NCBI GenBank assembly: GCA_946620235.1
Contig: CAMONC010000009.1
Location: 1-34,360 of the forward strand
From: an uncultured Lachnospiraceae bacterium
GTDB lineage: Bacteria > Bacillota > Clostridia > Lachnospirales > Lachnospiraceae
Length of the DNA: 34,360 nt
Direction of reading: 5' to 3'
Shown here: positions 7,514-16,161 of the stretch, in pieces
Layout of the letters: the number at the start of each line of letters is the position of its first letter
Position numbering within the stretch: the first letter of the stretch is position 1
Made by a program: the position numbers and the translations under genes
The notes under the pieces: generated by a model
Database searches by the model: none
Seen by the model: only the letters and a program-made list of their open reading frames with translations
What the model was told of the DNA's origin: nothing

Positions 7514-8191
7514 ATGACCGTATACGACAGACTGCTAGAAGTAAAAGACGATGAATATAAGGAGTTTCAGGCCAAACTGGTTCCGAACATTTCCGCTGAC
7601 ACGATCCTCGGAGTCAGGACCCCACAGATGAGACAGATTGCAAAGGAGGTCTTTGCCGGTCCGGAAAAGGATACATTTCTGAGTGAGCTGCCGCATAAGT
7701 ACTATGAGGAAAATCTCGTGCACTTCTTCGTGATCGCGATGATACGTGATTTCGACGAGTGCGTGAGGGAAACGGAGCGTTTTCTTCCGTACGTGGACTG
7801 CTGGCCGGTATCGGATCAGTCGTCGCCGAAAGTGTTCAAAAAGAATCATGAGAAACTTCTGCCGTACATTCGCAAATGGATCGCATCGGATCATGTCTAT
7901 ACCGCCAGATTCGGCATACGCATGCTGATGAACGAATTTCTCGGGGATGATTTCAGTGACGAGTATCTCGAACTGGCAGCATCCAGGAGCGGCCCGGAAG
8001 AAGACTATTATCTCAACATGATGGTGGCCTGGTACTTTGCCACGGCTTTGGCCAAGAGATATGATGAGACGGTCGGATACTTTGAGGAGCACAGGCTGGA
8101 TGACTGGGTACACAGGAAGTCTATACAGAAGGCGGTCGAGAGTTACAGAGTGACCGATGAGCATAAGGAATATCTGAAGAGCCTGAGATAG
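7514..8191 (+). CDS. DNA alkylation repair protein, AlkD-like
   Basis: The 225-residue all-helical protein matches AlkD-type HEAT-repeat glycosylases, which remove positively charged alkylated bases such as N3-alkyladenine and N7-alkylguanine. Seen in the sequence: LGVRTPQMRQIAKE near residue 40, the acidic/aromatic segment VDCWPVSDQSSPKVF around residues 92-106 where AlkD keeps catalytic Trp and Asp, FGIRMLMNEFL, and the C-terminal RKSIQKAVESYRVTDEHKEYLKSL typical of the family. GAGGGGG at 7502-7508 fixes the ATG at 7514; an in-frame TTG at 7496 lies upstream of this ribosome-binding site. It precedes pyrE by 40 bases and may be transcribed with it. Confidence 0.88.
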   Translation: MTVYDRLLEVKDDEYKEFQAKLVPNISADTILGVRTPQMRQIAKEVFAGPEKDTFLSELPHKYYEENLVHFFVIAMIRDFDECVRETERFLPYVDCWPVSDQSSPKVFKKNHEKLLPYIRKWIASDHVYTARFGIRMLMNEFLGDDFSDEYLELAASRSGPEEDYYLNMMVAWYFATALAKRYDETVGYFEEHRLDDWVHRKSIQKAVESYRVTDEHKEYLKSLR

Positions 8192-8231
8192 GATATGATA
8201 AGATAAGGTAAGATATATACAGGAGGCCGGT

Positions 8232-8912
8232 ATGGACGCATATAAAGAAGAATTCATAAGGTTTATGGTAGAGTCGGACGTACTCAAGTTCGGCGATTTC
8301 ACTTTGAAGAGCGGGCGTAAGTCGCCTTTTTTCATGAATGCAGGAGCGTATGTCACCGGATCGCAGCTTAAAAGGCTGGGTGAGTACTACGCGCGTGCCA
8401 TACATGAAACATACGGTGACGATTTCGACGTTCTCTTCGGTCCCGCATACAAGGGCATACCGATCAGCGTGGTGACGGCAGTAGCCTACAGTGATCTCTA
8501 CGGACGTGAGATCAGATACTGCTCCGACCGTAAGGAGGTTAAGGACCACGGTGCCGACAAGGGCGGCCTGCTCGGATCACCTCTTAAGGACGGAGATCGT
8601 GTGATCATGATCGAGGATGTGACGACCTCCGGCAAATCCATGGAAGAGACCGTGCCCAAGGTACGCGCCGCGGCCGATGTGACCATAGTAGGTCTGATGG
8701 TGAGCCTGGACAGGGGAGAGAAGGGGCTTGAGTCCGACAGGAGTGCGCTGGTTGAGGTTTCCGAGAAATACGGTTTCCCCGCACATGCGATAGTTTCCAT
8801 GGCTGAGGTGACAGAGGCTCTGTATAACCGCGAAGTGGCCGGCAGGGTCCTTATAGATGATGAGATGAAGGCGTCGATAGACGCATATTACAGAGAATAT
8901 GGCGCGAAATAG
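8232..8912 (+). CDS. pyrE: Orotate phosphoribosyltransferase
   Basis: The 226-residue enzyme joins orotate to PRPP to give orotidine 5'-phosphate in pyrimidine synthesis. The PRPP-binding motif is VIMIEDVTTSGKS at residues 124-136. Other family marks are FGDFTLKSGRKSPFFMNAG near the N-terminus, VLFGPAYKGIPI, and the flexible catalytic-loop region RKEVKDHGADKGGLLG with its Lys and His. Length suits the longer PyrE type of Clostridia. AGGAGG at 8221-8226 lies five bases before the ATG. No other pyr gene is in the window. The next gene begins 14 bases before its stop. Confidence 0.96.
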   Translation: MDAYKEEFIRFMVESDVLKFGDFTLKSGRKSPFFMNAGAYVTGSQLKRLGEYYARAIHETYGDDFDVLFGPAYKGIPISVVTAVAYSDLYGREIRYCSDRKEVKDHGADKGGLLGSPLKDGDRVIMIEDVTTSGKSMEETVPKVRAAADVTIVGLMVSLDRGEKGLESDRSALVEVSEKYGFPAHAIVSMAEVTEALYNREVAGRVLIDDEMKASIDAYYREYGAK

Positions 8913-9216
8913 CAGGATAATATTCAGCAGTCACCGACAATCGGATAAGGGGATCATGGCGCTGGTGCTCGGCGTGATCAGCGCAATTTCGCTTATTTAT
9001 GCGGCTGTCGTGAGTTATATACGTCAGGGCGAGGTGCCGGACAGATTCGGCAGCGCCCTGTTTGTAACGTTTATATTTGCCGTGGCAGGAGTTATCCTGG
9101 GCGGTTTGGGCCGTAATGAGGCCGATAAGCTCAAGACGATCCCGACTCTGGCGATCATTCTGAATGCGCTTGTGATACTCTCACTGGGATTCTTTTTGTG
9201 GATAGGACTGAATTGA
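8899..9216 (+). CDS. Small membrane protein, DUF6142-like
   Basis: The 105-residue protein has three hydrophobic segments at about residues 18-40, 50-70 and 82-103, and a basic N-terminus. Short integral membrane proteins of this form are common downstream of pyrE in Lachnospiraceae; I associate them with DUF6142 from memory and cannot confirm it. It overlaps pyrE by 14 bases and its TGA overlaps the next ATG (TGATG), so it is translated as part of this operon. No catalytic residues are visible and the function is unknown. Confidence 0.75.
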   Translation: MARNSRIIFSSHRQSDKGIMALVLGVISAISLIYAAVVSYIRQGEVPDRFGSALFVTFIFAVAGVILGGLGRNEADKLKTIPTLAIILNALVILSLGFFLWIGLN

Positions 9217-11177
9217 TGGATGAGATGAAGTATTTTGAAGAAACAGACGGTTTCGTGAGGCTGCTTGAGGACGTATGGGTGATGCTGGATCACATGGATG
9301 ATCTGGATACGTCCGAGCTTGCATGTATCAATTCGAAGCTGTACGGGCAGATACTTCCGGAAAGCTACAAAACGAGTTATGTAAACCCAAGCATAGCCGT
9401 AGCAGCCTTCGGTACCCGTACCGGCAGACTTTTGAGTGCAGTGGCAGCTGAACTGCGTGCTGCCATTCCGGCACTCTATGAGAGGGACAGAAGAGAACTT
9501 GATATCAGGCTGGGCCTCATTGCAGATGTCCGGTCTTCATATGACCGGAAGAACGGTTTTGATGATGACGATATATGCCGTATTTTCCGTGACTACTATT
9601 CCGATAACCGTCTCGAAGCGAGTCGAAGGAAACTACGGGCCCAGCTTATACCGGGCAAAGCCTGCATCCGGTTCGATGTGGCTTCCGAGAGCTTGAACCG
9701 TCGTGCCGACGATATCATCCGAGAGATGTACGCCTGCGGCGAATATGTCACGGACAGTGAGACAGCCATGGTGCGTAAGCTGTGCGCCATGCCCGACGAG
9801 AAACTTGCGGCGATGGCCGAGACTTTTACCGATGGTTATATCAAGGGCTTCGAGGTCAGCGGACGCGATCTGTCCATCAAGGATACCGTGGAACTGCGTT
9901 TCAATATCGGCTTTATTCCGATGATGATCATTGCTTCGCGGATCTTCGGGAAAAATAACCTGAAGTGTTCGATGATGCGTGGCGGTTACAGCATTTTTAC
10001 CGGGCGAAGCGTTGATAAGAACGGCTTCTACGGAGCCAATCCCAATCCCCAGTTTGATCTGGATCACAAGAATGACTTAAGCCTGATACTGGATGAAGCA
10101 CTGAACGAGAAGCGTGTGGAGACTCTCAGGGAAGCATTTGAGGGACTGAAGAGCGAGGCAAAGGCGATGGGCGGTCCCGCATGTGTGGATATGTTCGGAG
10201 AACCGGAGTTTACACCGGAGACAAAGCCTGAAGCCGCCGATTATGATGATGTGAGCCGGAAACTTGTGACGGACTATACCTCGCGTGCCGGTGCCATTGT
10301 CAACGATTACATACCCGGTGAGGAGAGGAGCTTCACGATCATCGCTTATCCGATGCCTTCCATCGGACCCGGGTTTGAAGAGATATTTGATGCGACAGTG
10401 CGTATCAACACACTGGATTATGAATTGTACCGTGATATACAGCAGCGTATGATAGCTGTTCTGGATACCGCCGAGTATGTACAGGTGCGAGGACTGGGTG
10501 CGAACAGAACGGACCTCAGGGTGCACCTGATCGATCTGACCGATCCCGATCATCAGACGAAATTTGAAAACTGCGTCGCCGATGTCAATATCCCGGTAGG
10601 CGAAGTGTTTACATCGCCTGTTCTGAAGGGAACTGACGGGGTTCTCCATGTCACACATGTATTCCTTGAGGGGATTGAATATCATGACCTTGAGATACAG
10701 GTAAAAGACGGAAGGATCGCTGCTTTCTCCTGTAAGGAGGGCGATAAGCTCATCAGGGATAATATCCTCTATCATCATGAGACCCTTCCTATGGGCGAGT
10801 GTGCGATAGGAACCAATACGACTGCTTATGTACTGGCACGTAAGTATGAAATAGAGTCAAAACTGCCGATATTGATCGCGGAGAAGACCGGACCTCATTT
10901 TGCCTTCGGAGACACCTGTTACAGTCACTCGGAGGATCTGGCCGTCTATAATCCCGACGGCAAAGAGATCATTGCACGCGATAATGAGTGCTCCGCTTTG
11001 CGCAAAACGGATCCCGCCAAGGCATATTTCAACTGTCACACGGACATCACTCTGCCGTATGACGAGCTGGGCGAACTGTCTGCTGTCGGCCCGGATGGGA
11101 GCGTCACACCCATCATTTCACACGGCAGATTCGTACTGCCCGGATGTGAAGAGTTGAACCGGCCTTTTGATGAGTAA
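9216..11177 (+). CDS. M29-type (aminopeptidase T/AmpS-like) metallopeptidase with long N-terminal extension
   Basis: The 653-residue protein carries all six metal/active residues expected for M29 peptidases, in order and with fitting spacing: Glu463 in PVGEVFTSP, Glu528 in MGECAIGTN, His561 in GPHFAFG, Tyr569, and His608/Asp610 in CHTDIT. These enzymes remove N-terminal residues using two metal ions. Typical members are near 400 residues; here about 210 extra residues come first, helical and without a motif I recognise. I chose ATG 9216, which overlaps the previous stop and has ATAGGA upstream, over an in-frame GTG at 9198. It is the last gene before the purine operon; no clear terminator follows. 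Confidence 0.8.
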   Translation: MDEMKYFEETDGFVRLLEDVWVMLDHMDDLDTSELACINSKLYGQILPESYKTSYVNPSIAVAAFGTRTGRLLSAVAAELRAAIPALYERDRRELDIRLGLIADVRSSYDRKNGFDDDDICRIFRDYYSDNRLEASRRKLRAQLIPGKACIRFDVASESLNRRADDIIREMYACGEYVTDSETAMVRKLCAMPDEKLAAMAETFTDGYIKGFEVSGRDLSIKDTVELRFNIGFIPMMIIASRIFGKNNLKCSMMRGGYSIFTGRSVDKNGFYGANPNPQFDLDHKNDLSLILDEALNEKRVETLREAFEGLKSEAKAMGGPACVDMFGEPEFTPETKPEAADYDDVSRKLVTDYTSRAGAIVNDYIPGEERSFTIIAYPMPSIGPGFEEIFDATVRINTLDYELYRDIQQRMIAVLDTAEYVQVRGLGANRTDLRVHLIDLTDPDHQTKFENCVADVNIPVGEVFTSPVLKGTDGVLHVTHVFLEGIEYHDLEIQVKDGRIAAFSCKEGDKLIRDNILYHHETLPMGECAIGTNTTAYVLARKYEIESKLPILIAEKTGPHFAFGDTCYSHSEDLAVYNPDGKEIIARDNECSALRKTDPAKAYFNCHTDITLPYDELGELSAVGPDGSVTPIISHGRFVLPGCEELNRPFDE

Positions 11178-11236
11178 AAAAGCTCCTTAATTTGCTCAAC
11201 TTTATCTCAGAAATACTGTTATGAAAGCACATTTTA

Positions 11237-11245
11237 TGGTACAAT
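11237..11245 (+). promoter_or_regulatory. Extended -10 promoter for the purine operon
   Basis: TGGTACAAT provides an extended -10 (TG, one base, TACAAT). No convincing -35 box is present. The predicted start near 11252 leaves a leader of about 38 bases, too short for a purine riboswitch aptamer. Confidence 0.55.
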
Positions 11246-11289
11246 GTTCAGGAATGTGTTCTAGTATTAGTGTTTAGGAGATTTTTGAC

Positions 11290-11790
11290 ATGCCACAGGT
11301 TTCTATAGTCATGGGATCCGATTCCGATATGAGCGTTATGAGCAAAGCTGCGGAGATGCTCGACCGGTTCGGTATCACCTATGAGATGAAGATCATATCG
11401 GCTCATCGTGAGCCCGATATTTTTTTTGAGTACGCACGCACTGCCGAAGACAGAGGCATACGGGTCATCATAGCCGGTGCCGGTATGGCCGCTCATCTGC
11501 CCGGTATGTGTGCCGCACTTTTTCCGCTGCCGGTCATCGGAGTACCAATGCATACCACTTCTCTCGGCGGCAGAGATTCCCTGTATTCCATAGTACAGAT
11601 GCCGAGCGGCATCCCGGTCGCCACGGTTGCGATAGGCGGAGGTGCCAATGCGGGTATCCTGGCAGCAAAGATCCTGGCTGTATCCGATCCGGAACTTTCG
11701 GCCAGGCTGAAAGCTTATTCCGAAGAAATGAAGGCCGGAGTGGAAGCCAAAGATGCGAAACTTCAGGAAGTCGGATATAAGAACTATTGA
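11290..11790 (+). CDS. purE: 5-(carboxyamino)imidazole ribonucleotide mutase
   Basis: The 166-residue protein is a full-length PurE, which moves the carboxylate of N5-CAIR to give CAIR (or carboxylates AIR directly in class II enzymes). Seen: [14 protein letters not shown] at the N-terminus, the active-site ISAHREPD loop, [24 protein letters not shown] and [17 protein letters not shown] followed by a carboxyl/Pro pattern looks more like class I, which needs PurK; no purK lies beside it. AGGAG lies at 11276-11280, nine bases upstream. First gene of the purE-M-N-D operon. Confidence 0.96.
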   Translation: MPQVSIVMGSDSDMSVMSKAAEMLDRFGITYEMKIISAHREPDIFFEYARTAEDRGIRVIIAGAGMAAHLPGMCAALFPLPVIGVPMHTTSLGGRDSLYSIVQMPSGIPVATVAIGGGANAGILAAKILAVSDPELSARLKAYSEEMKAGVEAKDAKLQEVGYKNY

Positions 11791-11812
11791 TTCTTGTCAG
11801 AAAGGAAAACAC

Positions 11813-12838
11813 ATGGATTACAAAAGCGCAGGTGTAGACATCGAAGCAGGATACCGCAGTGTCGAACTCATCAAGAAGAGCGTTGCCGGGACGATGCGTC
11901 CGGAAGTGCTCGGAGGTCTCGGCGGGTTCGCCGGAGCCTTTTCACTCGAGAAGATCCGGCAGATGGAGGATCCGGTTCTGGTGTCGGGTACTGACGGTGT
12001 CGGTACCAAGATCAAAGCGGCTTTCATCATGGATAAGCATGACACGGTCGGCATCGACTGTGTCGCCATGTGTGTAAACGATATAGCATGTGCGGGTGGC
12101 GAACCGCTTTTCTTCCTCGACTATATAGCCTGCGGTAAGAATTATCCTGAGAAGATCGCACAGATCGTCGCAGGTGTTGCGGAAGGCTGCAAGCAGTCCG
12201 AGGCAGCGCTGATAGGCGGTGAGACAGCCGAGCATCCCGGACTGATGCCCGAGGACGAATATGATCTCGCAGGATTTGCTGTAGGCGTGGTGGACCGCAA
12301 TGACATGATCACAGGCGAGAACATACAGGCCGGCGACACGCTGGTGGGTATCGCATCGAGCGGGATCCATTCCAACGGTTTCTCACTTATCCGCAAGGTA
12401 TTCGACATGACGGAGGAGAGCCTGAACACATATTATGATGAGCTCGGCGCGAAGCTGGGCGATGTGTTGCTGACTCCCACCAGGATATATGTAAAAGCAC
12501 TGAAGGCTCTGAGGACTGCCGGTGTGGATATCAAGGGTGCAAGCCATATTACGGGCGGCGGCTTCTACGAGAATGTACCTCGTATGCTTCCCGACGGAAC
12601 ACGTGCGAGCATCAGACTTGATGCATTCCAACGTCTGCCGATATTTGACCTGATTCAGAAAAAAGGAAATATCGCCGACGAGATGATGTATAACACATAT
12701 AACTGCGGTCTGGGCATGGTACTCGCCGTGGATGCATCCGATGCTGAGCGTGCAGTGAGCATATTAAACGAAGCCGGTGAGAAAGCTTACATCGTGGGCA
12801 ACGTGATCTCCGGAGAGAAGGGTGTGGATCTATGCTGA
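11813..12838 (+). CDS. purM: Phosphoribosylformylglycinamidine cyclo-ligase (AIR synthetase)
   Basis: The 341-residue protein closes FGAM to AIR with ATP. Motifs seen: [11 protein letters not shown] at the start, GGFAGAF, the nucleotide/substrate motif [57 protein letters not shown] and [14 protein letters not shown]. Length is normal for PurM. The frame is open into the end of purE, but AAAGGA at 11801-11806, six bases before ATG 11813, and the family N-terminus fix the start there. It overlaps purN by seven bases. Confidence 0.97.
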   Translation: MDYKSAGVDIEAGYRSVELIKKSVAGTMRPEVLGGLGGFAGAFSLEKIRQMEDPVLVSGTDGVGTKIKAAFIMDKHDTVGIDCVAMCVNDIACAGGEPLFFLDYIACGKNYPEKIAQIVAGVAEGCKQSEAALIGGETAEHPGLMPEDEYDLAGFAVGVVDRNDMITGENIQAGDTLVGIASSGIHSNGFSLIRKVFDMTEESLNTYYDELGAKLGDVLLTPTRIYVKALKALRTAGVDIKGASHITGGGFYENVPRMLPDGTRASIRLDAFQRLPIFDLIQKKGNIADEMMYNTYNCGLGMVLAVDASDAERAVSILNEAGEKAYIVGNVISGEKGVDLC

Positions 12839-13464
12839 GGATCACGGTACTGGTATCCGGAGGCGGAACCAATCTGCAGGCGATCATAGATGCGATCGCA
12901 GCCGGTGAGATACACGATGCCGGGATCGTCCGCGTGATAAGCAATAATCCGAACGCATATGCACTGACACGGGCGGAGAATGCAGGTATAGAAGCTGTAT
13001 GCATCTCCCCTAAGTCATTTCCGGACAGAGAGCAGTTTCACAAAGCTCTGCTGGAGGCTATAGACGCAGCCGGCACCGATCTGGTGGTCCTTGCAGGATG
13101 CATGGTTGTCCTGCCTGCCGAGTTGATCAGCGCATACCGCGGACGCATCATCAATATACATCCCGCACTTATTCCGTCTTTTTGCGGAAAGGGATTCTAC
13201 GGGTTGCATGTCCATGAGGAAGTACTCGCCCGCGGAGTCAAGGTGACGGGAGCGACGGTCCATTTCGTCGATGAAGGCACGGATACCGGACCGATCATTT
13301 TGCAGAAGGCCGTGGAAGTGCATGATGACGATACTCCCGAGACGCTTCAGCGGCGTGTCATGGAAGAGGCGGAGTGGAGGATCATGCCGCAGGCGATCGA
13401 TCTGATCGCACGTGGACGTGTGAGGATTGAAAACGGCAGAACATTTATCGATCCGCAGGATTAG
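12832..13464 (+). CDS. purN: Phosphoribosylglycinamide formyltransferase (GAR transformylase 1)
   Basis: The 210-residue enzyme transfers a formyl group from 10-formyl-tetrahydrofolate to GAR. The N-terminal [17 protein letters not shown] phosphate-binding loop, INIHPALIP with the catalytic Asn and His, and [13 protein letters not shown] with the catalytic Asp are all present, so it should be active. It is slightly longer than the E. coli enzyme, with a short C-terminal extension. The start overlaps the end of purM by seven bases, and purD follows nine bases after the stop. Confidence 0.96.
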   Translation: MLRITVLVSGGGTNLQAIIDAIAAGEIHDAGIVRVISNNPNAYALTRAENAGIEAVCISPKSFPDREQFHKALLEAIDAAGTDLVVLAGCMVVLPAELISAYRGRIINIHPALIPSFCGKGFYGLHVHEEVLARGVKVTGATVHFVDEGTDTGPIILQKAVEVHDDDTPETLQRRVMEEAEWRIMPQAIDLIARGRVRIENGRTFIDPQD

Positions 13465-13473
13465 GAGAAAGAT

Positions 13474-14748
13474 ATGAACATTCTGGTAGTAGGAAGCGGC
13501 GGCAGAGAGCATGCCATAGTTACACAGATAGCACGTAGCCCGAAGGCTGATAAGATATATTGTGCCCCCGGAAATGCGGGCATAGCTCAGCTTGCCGAGT
13601 GCGTGCCGATAGGAGCCATGGAGTTTGACGCTCTGGTGGCGTTTGCCAGAGAGCATGATGTAGAGTTGACCGTAGTCGGCATGGATGATCCGCTCGTCGG
13701 CGGTATAGTGGATGTTTTTGAGGCAGCGGGATTAAGGGTGTTCGGCCCCAACAAGGCCGCAGCCATTCTCGAGGGATCCAAAGCTTTTTCAAAGGATCTG
13801 ATGAAGAAGTATAACATTCCCACCGCTGCATACGAGAATTTCACCGATCCCGGTGAAGCCATAGCATATCTGAAGACCGCACGTTTCCCTATCGTTCTGA
13901 AGGCCGATGGCCTTGCACTGGGCAAAGGCGTGCTGATATGCAATAACCTGCAGGAAGCCTTGGCCGGAGTTAAGACCATCATGCAGGATAAGAAGTTCGG
14001 CAGTGCCGGCAATATGATGGTTGTCGAGGAGTTCCTGACAGGACGAGAGGTATCGGTTCTGTCATTCGTGGACGGCAAGACCATACGTATCATGGATTCC
14101 GCTCAGGATCACAAAAGGGCGTATGACGGAGATGAGGGCCCCAATACCGGAGGTATGGGTAATTTCTCACCGAGTCCTTTCTATACCGAAGAGGTGGACG
14201 AGTTCTGCCGTAAGTACATATATCAGGCTACTGTGGATGCCATGGCAGCCGAGCACAGACCGTTCAAGGGTGTCATATTCTTCGGGCTGATGCTGACAGA
14301 GGATGGCCCCAGAGTGCTTGAGTACAATGCACGTTTCGGTGATCCCGAAGCTCAGGTTGTTCTGCCCAGACTCAAGAACGATATCATAGATGTGTTTGAG
14401 GCATGCATAGACGGCCGTCTTGATGAGATAGAGCTTGAATTTGAATCGGATAAAGCAGCGGTATGCGTGGTTCTCGCATCTGACGGCTACCCGGTGTCCT
14501 ATGAGAAAGGCTTCCCGATCACGGGACTTGAAGCTTTTGACGGTAAGGATGATTATTATTGCTTCCATGCCGGGACTGCATTTAAAGACGGACAGATCGT
14601 GACGAACGGCGGACGAGTACTCGGCATCACAGCCATAGGTTCCGATCTTAAGGAAGCCAGAGCCAAGGCTTACGAAGCAACGGGCTGGGTAAACTTTGAC
14701 AACAAATATATGCGCAAGGATATAGGCCACGCCATAGACGAGGTTTAA
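13474..14748 (+). CDS. purD: Phosphoribosylamine-glycine ligase (GAR synthetase)
   Basis: The 424-residue ATP-grasp enzyme joins phosphoribosylamine and glycine with ATP. Seen: MNILVVGSGGREHAI at the N-terminus, the GMDDPLVGGIVD segment, FSKDLMKKYNIPTA, the ATP-grasp loop VLKADGLALGKGV, SAQDHKRAYDGDEGPNTGGM, and the metal-binding region EYNARFGDPEAQVVLPR. GGAGAAAG upstream of the ATG serves as ribosome-binding site. It is the last purine gene; no hairpin terminator is seen in the 43 bases before the next gene, so some read-through is likely. Confidence 0.97.
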   Translation: MNILVVGSGGREHAIVTQIARSPKADKIYCAPGNAGIAQLAECVPIGAMEFDALVAFAREHDVELTVVGMDDPLVGGIVDVFEAAGLRVFGPNKAAAILEGSKAFSKDLMKKYNIPTAAYENFTDPGEAIAYLKTARFPIVLKADGLALGKGVLICNNLQEALAGVKTIMQDKKFGSAGNMMVVEEFLTGREVSVLSFVDGKTIRIMDSAQDHKRAYDGDEGPNTGGMGNFSPSPFYTEEVDEFCRKYIYQATVDAMAAEHRPFKGVIFFGLMLTEDGPRVLEYNARFGDPEAQVVLPRLKNDIIDVFEACIDGRLDEIELEFESDKAAVCVVLASDGYPVSYEKGFPITGLEAFDGKDDYYCFHAGTAFKDGQIVTNGGRVLGITAIGSDLKEARAKAYEATGWVNFDNKYMRKDIGHAIDEV

Positions 14749-14791
14749 AATCAAAATTTATATAGATATTTATTACGGAGGATTATGAATC

Positions 14792-16126
14792 ATGAACAAA
14801 CAGCGAATCACTGTAATCACAGCGAAGCTCCTGGCAGCGATCATGATGGCTGCGGTAGTATTCGGAACAGGCACTCTCGAGGCCAGAGCCGAATCAACCG
14901 GCACAGTCACTGTAGATAATGCCAAGGTCAGAAGCGATGCATCCACGGATTCATCCACGATAAGCACGCTGGCTAACGGAACAACACTTACTGTAAACGG
15001 CGAAAAGACCGATTCGTCAGGTAACGTCTGGTATCAGGTTACTCTGTCGGACGGCAAGACCGGTTATGTGCGTTCGGACCTGATGAGCGTTACGGAGAGT
15101 GCAGACACTGCTGATGCATCCACTGATGTACCCGCTGATGCAGATGCGGGAGCAGCCGAGGCCGCTTTGGACAACAATATAACTCCCGTAGCAGGCGGCG
15201 TAGATATCTCAGCCATCACCAATCCCGATGATGTGACACCTCAGGATCTTCAGAGTGCTACGATCAATACCAACGGTAAGGTAAGAAGCAATGCTTCCAC
15301 CAGCGATGACATAGTTGCTCAGCTTTCTCAGGGCACTGAAATGGTTATCTCCGGATCCAAGCTCGGCAGCGACTCCAAGACATGGTATTATGTGACATTC
15401 GTGGATGGCGGTGCTACGAAGACCGGTTATATCAGATCCGACCTGGTAGATATGGGTGAGGTGATCGTCATGCCGACGGCCGCTCCCGAAGAACCTGCAG
15501 AGGTCGTGGAAGAGGAACCTGCAGTCGAAGAAGTAAACAACGATTATGAGCTGGTATACACTGATGACGGTACCGGAAATAATGTATGGTGGCTGTATAA
15601 CCATATAGACAATACACGTGAGAAACTTCAGGAACTCCTGGATTTCGCAGATTCACAGGCAAGCAAGACCGCAACACTCACAGCTGCCAACCAGAAGCTC
15701 AAGATCATATGCATCGTACTCGGTGCACTGCTCGCCATAGCAATCATAGCCGTGATCATAATGGCGGTTAAGCTGGCAGCAGGCGGATACGATTATGATG
15801 ACGATGATGACGACGATGACGATGATGACGAAGAGGATGATGAACCCGTAAGATCACGTCGCAGCAGCAGAAGCTCACGTCGCAGATATGATGACGACGA
15901 TGACGATGATGATGACGATGACGACGAAGAAGAGGAGCGCAGACCGAGAAGGAGAAGCTCCCAGACATCATCACGTGACCGCAACCGTACTCCCAGACGC
16001 AGAGTCGAATATGATGAGGATGATGATGTCCGGGTAGATACCGCACCCAAGAAAAACAAACCAAAGAACTTCATGCTCGATGACGATGACTTCGAGTTTG
16101 AGTTCCTGAACATGGATGATAAGTAA
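14792..16126 (+). CDS. Membrane protein with two bacterial SH3 domains and a charge-blocked cytoplasmic tail
   Basis: The 444-residue protein has a signal peptide with a likely cut after ARA33, two SH3b-type domains at about residues 36-102 and 155-222 (each with KVRS.AST, a G...V.G...D.. turn, WY.VT and TGYVRSDL/TGYIRSDL), an acidic linker, a single transmembrane segment at about 305-326, and a 118-residue cytoplasmic tail. The tail alternates acidic and basic blocks: 11 Asp at 336-346, an Arg/Ser block, 12 Asp at 367-378, another Arg/Ser block, then an acidic end. SH3b domains often bind peptidoglycan, so a wall-facing sensor or anchor is inferred. GGAGGA at 14777-14782 serves the ATG. It precedes clpC by 35 bases. 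No known family was recognised for the tail. Confidence 0.85.
   Translation: MNKQRITVITAKLLAAIMMAAVVFGTGTLEARAESTGTVTVDNAKVRSDASTDSSTISTLANGTTLTVNGEKTDSSGNVWYQVTLSDGKTGYVRSDLMSVTESADTADASTDVPADADAGAAEAALDNNITPVAGGVDISAITNPDDVTPQDLQSATINTNGKVRSNASTSDDIVAQLSQGTEMVISGSKLGSDSKTWYYVTFVDGGATKTGYIRSDLVDMGEVIVMPTAAPEEPAEVVEEEPAVEEVNNDYELVYTDDGTGNNVWWLYNHIDNTREKLQELLDFADSQASKTATLTAANQKLKIICIVLGALLAIAIIAVIIMAVKLAAGGYDYDDDDDDDDDDDEEDDEPVRSRRSSRSSRRRYDDDDDDDDDDDDEEEERRPRRRSSQTSSRDRNRTPRRRVEYDEDDDVRVDTAPKKNKPKNFMLDDDDFEFEFLNMDDK
15797..15844 (+). repeat. Low-complexity GAT/GAC tract encoding an acidic run
   Basis: Sixteen consecutive codons for Asp or Glu, the first 11 mixing GAT and GAC irregularly. Mixed codons suggest the acidic run is kept by selection on the protein and not by recent slippage of a pure triplet. 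Confidence 0.85.
15890..15937 (+). repeat. Second low-complexity GAT/GAC tract encoding an acidic run
   Basis: Twelve Asp codons followed by four Glu codons. Between the two tracts TCACGTCGCAG occurs twice (15854-15864 and 15875-15885), encoding the Arg/Ser block. Confidence 0.85.
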
Positions 16127-16144
16127 TCACAAGGTTTCGCTTGA

Positions 16145-16153
16145 TGATATAGT
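16145..16153 (+). promoter_or_regulatory. Possible extended -10 promoter giving a leaderless clpC transcript
   Basis: TGATATAGT forms an extended -10 with its last base nine positions before the clpC ATG, so the predicted start (about 16160) leaves a leader of zero to two bases. No Shine-Dalgarno motif lies before the ATG. No good -35 box is seen, which lowers confidence. Confidence 0.4.
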
Positions 16154-16161
16154 GTATAAAA

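Noticed and set aside
8192-8231. AT-rich repeat of GATA/AGATAA units before pyrE as a regulatory element.
   Set aside because: The 40-base stretch has short irregular repeats but no pairing or consistent promoter spacing; chance is as likely.
11178-11289. Purine riboswitch or PurR-type control ahead of purE.
   Set aside because: The predicted leader is only about 38 bases, and no aptamer-like stems or paired PurBox-like motifs were found.
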